In this document: piece by piece, positions 57,297-64,000 of the stretch
Numbering within the stretch: the stretch's first letter is position 1
How the letters are laid out: each line of letters begins with the position of its first letter
Source of the DNA: Phallus indusiatus
Taxonomy: Eukaryota > Basidiomycota > Agaricomycetes > Phallales > Phallaceae
Assembly: GCA_027605045.1 (NCBI GenBank)
Contig: JAQFWX010000031.1
Span: 186,001-250,000 of the forward strand
Length of the DNA: 64,000 bases
Direction of reading: 5' to 3'
Notes under the pieces: model-generated
What the model was told of the DNA's origin: nothing
What the model saw: only the letters and a program-made list of their open reading frames with translations
The model's database searches: none
Position numbers and translations under genes: made by a program

Positions 57297-60200
57297 CTAG
57301 CTCCTACTGCTTCTGCTCGTATTACTCGAACTGCTATTATTCTTCTTTTCAGAGCTTTCATCCTCATCGCGCTTGGGCCTAAAATGAAACACGTCCGGAT
57401 GTCCCTCAATACCAATCTCATGAACAAGCGTCAAACGCTCCAAATTTCTGAACATATTCTCCAGACCAGTGTCCTTCGTGCTTCGCTATATAAAGAAAAG
57501 CAAGATGTTAAACAATTCTTTTGCCGGTATATAAAGGAGACTTACGTCTTTCCTTCCCAGATTGTCTAGCCACTTCCATCGATTCAAAATTAGGTAGACT
57601 GTCGCGATAACAACGGTAACGAAGAGGCTGTATGCCCAAACTTTCACGACCGTCACAATATCCGTCCATCTGAATGTCGGAATCAGTTATTAGTAATACC
57701 TTGATCTAGGGAAATACAAACCCTCCATGAGGCGCTGGGCCAGAAAGCCAACCGAAGAGCGCGAAAATTGTGGCTAGCGTATCAACACCCAAAATGGCAC
57801 CAACCAATTGCCATGCCGGCCATGTGAACTTTTGGCCAGGTCTGTTTGCTAGATTGCACGACAAAACCTCAGTCAGCGTGGCGAAGAAAGACCTGCTAGT
57901 AGGAAAAGCCTAACCAGTGCGAGTTATGAATATCAACCAGTTTTCTGTCAAAGCAACTTCCAAGAACAATACTTCTTGAACACTGATGGTTGAAGAGTAA
58001 ATTCAATGAATGGATGAGTAGATGCCCCTTAAACGAGCCGGCATAACCTCACCTCCCAAAGTTTTGGACAATACCGCCATGATGAGTAAAAAGTGTTGCT
58101 CGTAAAGCCCATGTTCCTGCAGCCAAAAGGATTCCTGAAATGTCGGGTTGAGATTATAAAATACGCCCTTTGAAAAAAGGATTTACCCAAAATTACGGAA
58201 ATTATCCATATCTTCGGCATTTGCCACTCCACGGGTCTTTGCGAATAGGAAGCTGTGTCATATGCAATAGCAATAGTCGCCAAATCAGCAAAGATGGCCA
58301 AGAAGACAATTAATTCGACATATATCGTCTCGTTCAATATGAGAATAGACAGGACCTAAGAGAATTGTTATTGTAATCACGGAGATGTACGAGTGATTTA
58401 GTTTCATGAGATGAGAATACGTACGAGATAAATCTCAAGGTGAAGACATAAAGCAATCCGGTATTGTATGTAAGCCTTCATTCTGTGAAAAATCTGGCGC
58501 GACACCTTGACAGCTGTAATGATTGTTGACAACCCGGAGTCTAAAAAGACGACGTCGGCGGCACTACGTGCAGCATCCGAAGCTCCTTCAACTGCAATTC
58601 CACAATTAGCTACGGCAAGAGAAGGCGCATCATTGACGCCTAAGATATGGGAATTCTCTTTTTAGTCTAATCTTGTTCGTCTATTAAAGCTCAAAACGAC
58701 CAACCATCGCCTGTCATAGCAGTCAAATGACCTCTTGACTGCAACATCTTGACCACTTGGTACTTGTGTTCGGGAAATACCTCCGCGAAACCATCGGCAT
58801 TTTCGACGAAATCGTGGATCTGTCAACATATGATCCGACCGGAGATTAGCCTAATTCAACGGAGATAAAAAAGGGGGCACCGTACGTCTGATCCTGCCAA
58901 GTTTCCTCCCATAAGCCGTTGAGAGTCGTACACATTTGTTCCTATCAAGTTGTTTTGAATACAACGCGGTGTGTGCATGCACTGTATGTAGCTTACCAAG
59001 ATTGAGTTGACGGCAAGTTTCTTTGGCTATGGCGACAGCGTCACCCGTAAGCATTTTGACTTTGATCCCCAATTTGTGTGCTTCACCGATAGTCTATAAT
59101 CAAAGCAACATGTGCCCCACGTGTCTTTAATCAAGATTATTAAGAAAAAACGCTTACGGATGCAGTATCCTCGCGTGGTGGATCGAACATTGGTAATAGT
59201 CCAAGACATTGCCATGGCTGCCCTTCCTGCTTCACGGCAACACCCAGAGAACGGAACCCACGCTGAGCAAAGTTATGGCTCTTCTCTTGGTAAATGTTGA
59301 TGACCGCACTGGAGGGTTCGCAAAGCCTTAGAATACTGAATAAAAAAGAAAGATCGATTCAATGCGTAACGATACAATAACCCGGAACTTCTTACGCATT
59401 TGGAGCGCCCTTAGCGCATGTGTAGTGGATGCCATTCTGTTCAACTTCGGCAGTAATACGCTTCGAGACGGGATCAAACGGGGTAAATTTCAATGTTTTC
59501 CATCCCTCCCTGAGCATCTCTCGTGCCTTCGGGTAATCTTTCAAACCCATAATAGTTACGCGGTCAATCGGATCACTAATTAAGGTATGATTAGACATCT
59601 AAAAAACCGGGATTATTTTTTGGAGCATGGGCATACAGAGCTTTTGTATAATGTGACGATGCAAGCACCGAAACGCACATTAACCTAATTCGAAACAAAG
59701 AAAAAATAAGGTCTCTGTCCATTTTGAAAATGAAAACGTACCAATTAACGTCGACTCCGTCCAACACGTATGGTTCGTGTAGACTTAATTTATTGGCAGT
59801 CAGTGTTCCTGTCTTGTCGCTACATAAGATATCAACCCCTACCAAGATCGTCAATTTAGAGAATAAAACGTCGGATCTAGACTATCGCCGGAATTGATGG
59901 ACTAGTAGGGTACTCACCTGCAAGAGACTCAATTGTCGATAATTTTTGGACGATCGCTTTCTGTTTTGCCAGATAAGCCGCGCCGACAGCAAGCGTAGTA
60001 CTATTTTAAAATCATGTTTAACCTTTTCAAATGGAAATAATAGAGAAACCCCCACGTTGTGACGCAAGGTAATCCAACAGGAACGCCGATGATCTATAAT
60101 AGAACGCATCAGTCAAACCCTTTCAAAAACAACCTTTTTCATCAAATCAAATACAAACGCACTAGGAATATCAGTGCATATACGAGTAGATTGTTGCGAG

Positions 60201-61801
60201 CAGGGGTAGCGATTCCCACGTGCCGGAAGAAGCTTCCAATCCATACGATGAAAATGCTTATGATGACTAGGGCGAGAAGGGAAGTGCCGATAGATCCCAT
60301 GATAATTTCAAAGTGGCCCTTATCTCTACTTCCCGTTACAAGAGAGGCTGTCTTGCCCACGAAACTAAACTTGGCCGTTTGAGTGACCAAGACGTAGCAC
60401 TTTCCACGTTTAACGTTTGTGGTGAAGTAGATCTAAGACGAATAAGAGATTACTATTATATATGATTTGTAAAGATACTTACAGTGTCGCCAGCAAACTT
60501 ATCGACGGCCAGACTCTCTCCAGTTATAGCACTTTGATCTACACTGAGAAGGGAAGGGCCTTTATCCTCTTCATCTTCTTCGCCAGTTTCATCGGGTTTT
60601 TCTTTCTTTTTCTCCGCGATTCGGGTGTGCGATGAATCAGTATGAGAAGAAGAATCCTCTTCTTTTTTCCTTCTACGTTGATCAATACGATTGAGAATGA
60701 TGTTCGCATCGCCGTCCTCGTTACTCTCGTAAGAATGAAGGATCTAATGGGTCATGGTCAGATATTTCAGAGAATAAATGTCGATAAAGCTGTGTTGTAC
60801 CCTGCCATCTGCGGGAATAGTGATGCCTTCTTCAACGATGATCTACCAAATTTTGCATTAGTCAACGAATAAATGTGTTAATTTCGTTGCGTACGATATC
60901 ACCCGGAACAAGCTCACGAGCCTCGATTTCCTGTTCTTGACCGTCGCGAACAACCTACACAGTTTAATTGACCATTGGCACGCGAATGAATAGAAGACAC
61001 GTACTAGAGCTTTGAGTGCAATAGAAGCTTTGAGCTGAGCGACAATGTCACCCGCTTGCTTTTCCTGATACCAACCAACGAACGCGTTCATACATAGAAT
61101 ACCAATCTAGTACGGGTGGTTGAGCAACACGTTATCATCGATTTTTGGTTTTTTAATACTTACAATTACGCCGAAATCAATCCAATCCCTCAGACCAGCA
61201 GCTAGCAGAACCGCGATCTCCATAACGTACAATATCGGTCCTTGAAAGTAGGATAGGAACTTGAACCAGGGATTTACGTGCGTACTAAACCGTTGATGAT
61301 GAGGCGAGAAAAATGCTAAATGAAACTCGGTTAACTTACCTTTCGAGTTCATTGTACCCAAATCGGCTTCGACGTTGTGTAACGGCGTTGTTGTCCAAAC
61401 CGCGCGACAGATTGGTTTTCAGCCCTACAAAAACGTTTGAGAGAACGATAGCAGCACGTTCCTATGTTTGACTGACAATCATCGGGTACCACAGCCTTTT
61501 GATGAGATACAGTCTTGAATCTCCAAGGTTTGTACCTATAATACGATTTATAAGTACAAACGTAGCGAAGTCTAAAGATAGAAAGAACGTACCATATACG
61601 AACGCGCCGAACGTCATCCTCCTTATCTCGATCCTTCTTTGAACCACGACCGCTCTCTAGATCAACATACTCTAGCAGAGCTACATATTCGTCCGCGGTA
61701 CAGGGCTTCTTTTTCTGACCGCCAACGAGACTGTTATTGTTTTGCGTTGCCGGCGTTGCATGAGCATCTGGACGGGCCTGAGTCTTGTCAGCTCCGTTCA
61801 T
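57297..61801 (-). CDS. Plasma-membrane proton-pumping P-type ATPase (Pma1-like)
   Basis: Many exons, ATG at 61801, stop at 57297, roughly 1000 residues. P3A-ATPase landmarks in order: [88 protein letters not shown] (aspartate phosphorylated), [35 protein letters not shown] and [11 protein letters not shown]. It pumps protons out, creating the gradient that drives nutrient uptake. Between the ADGR region and SAITGES a charged stretch of about 50 residues ([15 protein letters not shown]...DEEDKGP) looks like an insert relative to yeast Pma1. The C-terminal tail ends in a serine-rich run ([14 protein letters not shown]), suitable for regulation by phosphorylation. Confidence 0.92.
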
Positions 61802-62462
61802 TGTCGAGGAAGGAAGGAGGTTCTGTCAAGAATGATACCATTCTATCAGAGCTGGGTGCAATGTTCATCCCCCCTCGATCCGATGAGCTGTAGCGCATCT
61901 CGCGGGAAGGCGGGACGACGAATAAAAGTTGATGACGTAATTTGTGACTCCTACCCAGCGTCTTTTCATATTTTAGCGACTATTCCCACGATGCGGGGTT
62001 TGAATTAGATGAGTGATTATGGGCTTGATGCGTGATTTTTTGAAACTCCGGAACTTTAAAAACACCGCGCCGTTGCCCGCTGCCCGATCCATGATACGGA
62101 GGTTTCACCCTTGATGAGTTATGACGTCCTTGTATGATTTCCGTCGTTTGAACATTATTTGTATTCTCTATGCATATTGAGAGGGACGTCTACACGACAA
62201 GTGTTCAAATAATCAACCTAACGTTTTGGGCTGTCAAGTGTTTTGAGGACAACTTATAAATATAACTTTTATTGGTTTTGAGATGACTGATTGATTAAAT
62301 AGACCGACTCTCATGCATGAGTCAAACCCATTTTTCGGGCGGAAATTTGAGATAACATAATCTTTATGCGAAAAACTAATATTTCGAAATCCAACGAGGA
62401 CCCGAAAGGTATATGTACGAAATGTACAATTTTGACAAGGTATTTGACCTTTTGTTCGGGAA
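61802..62462. promoter_or_regulatory. Upstream region of the proton ATPase gene
   Basis: 661 bp between the ATPase ATG and the ceramidase stop; both genes are on the minus strand. It should contain the ATPase promoter. No element was identified. Confidence 0.4.
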
Positions 62463-63848
62463 TTAAAGTCGTTTGGTTTTTGTTCTCACGATATGGGGAA
62501 GACCGAAATTATATTCAATCTTGAAGCTGCTTTCACCTTCTTCAACGCTCAAGACCCTATACAGAAAATGTCGTCAGTTGCGGAGTAACCGTAGAATACA
62601 GTTTTGGCGACAGACAAATCTATATGAAAAAACGTCAACAGGAGTGGAAAAGCTAGCGTCAACTAGATACTTACAGTGTTGGCCAACAGCCATCAAATAG
62701 CTACCGAACCCCTATTATTTTGTTAGCACAAATTTAAGCCAGTGATATCAGCCATACAGTGAACAAGTGCCACCACGAATGCCCTGTCACAATGTGCACG
62801 CGAAAAGTCAGCCCGGCGATTTATAAGCGTATTGTTTTATTGTTGAGAGCCGTCACATACCCTCTAGGAGAAACGCGGCTGGCCAACCGATTATATTCTT
62901 CCATTGACGGATATACCCACAAAATATATTATCGATATTCCATATAAGGAACGCAAAAACAAAACTGGAACCTCCGCTCCAAAAGAGCTTGACGACTTGT
63001 GCTTGGAGATCTTCACTTAGGGGTGCAATTTTCTGACGCCGCAGGGTCATAACACGATACGCGTTCAAAAACAACACACTGGCGAAGAACGCTTGATGGT
63101 ATGTTGGGTCACGGTAAACTAAAGAACTGTGCACCAGTTAGTTTGAGGAAAATCCGAGAGATGGAGAGACTTACTAAGATAAAGCAAATAAAACATCGAC
63201 TATAATACCAAGAATGGCCAAGTTTTTTGTTCTTTGAGGATTTTTTTGGCCTGGAGCGGTTTGAAATAGAACAAAGGAAGCATGGGTTGCGGATAAGCTT
63301 AGAAGTATTTGCTAGGTGAGCGGACTCGGTATAGTAAGAGGCGACCCAAGAAAAGAAATGCTGCTTACACCCTAACACCAACCGTTACCAAAAGAAAACA
63401 GAGAGTAACTAAAAATAACGCACATTGGCAATTCATCCGCTAACTGAGCTTCATACAGCAACGATCCATGAAATGCAGCGCTTCCCAGACCAACCAGTAG
63501 GATAAACTATCAAACGAAATGAACCACACGTTCTCAGCCAAGAAAAAAGGAAAAACACCATTCATACAAGATAATCGTTCCTCAAAAGGGAAGGTAATGA
63601 TTCTTGTTTACAACGCCAATAACCATAAACCGATAAAGTTATAATGAAGATATTTGATACAGTGTTTGCCAATTCCGCGATATATGGCGAAAACTGGTAG
63701 TTATACTGTTCGGAAGAGAAAAAAGTCGTAAGCGATAAGGCTGAGATAAAGAAGAATGACATACTTCACACCAATCCAAAGTGGACGTAACATTTCCCCA
63801 GAAGGGGGTGTGTTTGGCAACATAGGTGAGGTCGATGTGCGAAGTCAT
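62463..63848 (-). CDS. Alkaline ceramidase
   Basis: Multi-exon, ATG at 63848, stop at 62463. The first exon, MTSHIDLTYVAKHTPFWGNVTSTLDWCE, joins YNYQFSPYIAELANTVSNIFI at a GTATGT intron. The residues D,W,E,N,E over DWCEYNYQFSPYIAE fit the calcium site known in ACER3. AAFHGSLLYEAQLADELPM gives the first zinc histidine; GHSWWHLFTGFGSYLMAVGQHC gives the other two. The family has seven membrane helices in ER/Golgi and cleaves ceramide or phytoceramide to a long-chain base and fatty acid. The last exon ends FGLPHIVRTKTKRL. Exons in the middle (about 63150-63430) were not joined with certainty. Confidence 0.85.
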
Positions 63849-64000
63849 GAGAATCCCTGAGAAAGAGCTGTCATTTGACGGCGGCGGCCACTAGGATCCG
63901 TTCCAGCGGGAAACAAAGTTCTAGCCGAGACAAAAAAAAAGCTTTGATCTCGAGATGTTGTACTGTGCAGAGCTATATTTGCTAACTTTGAGATGGAAAA
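63849..64000. other. Upstream edge of the ceramidase gene
   Basis: Short stretch to the window end; no other gene visible. Confidence 0.35.

Overview
The window looks like the nuclear genome of a mushroom-forming basidiomycete (Agaricomycetes). Genes are split by many short introns (about 45-75 nt). Gene content is typical of that group: expanded F-box proteins, DUF6533-type membrane proteins, small kinase-like proteins and a plasma-membrane proton ATPase of fungal type. No rRNA gene, canonical tRNA gene or CRISPR array was seen. Gene models were built by hand from reading frame, splice signals and comparison between paralogues inside the window. Family names rest on motif recognition, not on a database search.

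Layout. 1-18 kb: five paralogous F-box proteins (one cut by the window edge), a DUF6533-type membrane protein, a small unknown protein and a 5'-truncated Rad9 checkpoint gene. 18-26.3 kb: cystathionine gamma-lyase, an unrelated F-box protein and an ALDH3-type aldehyde dehydrogenase. 26.5-37.8 kb: accessory cluster with a duplicated head-to-head pair (kinase-like protein on one side, PD-(D/E)XK nuclease-like protein on the other), a third kinase remnant, and two inverted copies of a secreted, possibly arrestin-like protein, one of them broken. 38-46.7 kb: a nest of mobile elements. A 5'-truncated LINE (11-bp target duplication) is split by a CACTG-ended DNA transposon (3-bp duplication), which is split by a Copia retrotransposon, which is split by three solo LTRs (5-bp duplications each) plus one related insertion in its LTR. 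A partial empty copy of the original target lies near 52.9 kb. 47-56 kb: UbiA prenyltransferase, a second DUF6533-type protein, and a third copy whose second exon is broken by an 854-bp foldback element that carries two convergent tRNA-like modules. 56.6 kb: a 130-bp near-perfect hairpin. 57-64 kb: Pma1-type proton ATPase and alkaline ceramidase.

The housekeeping genes (cystathionine lyase, ALDH, UbiA, proton ATPase, ceramidase) look intact apart from one unresolved exon junction in ALDH. Decay and duplication are concentrated in the accessory stretches. The most system-like arrangement is the kinase/nuclease divergent pair; the best documented by sequence is the nested insertion series, since each level is proven by its own target duplication.
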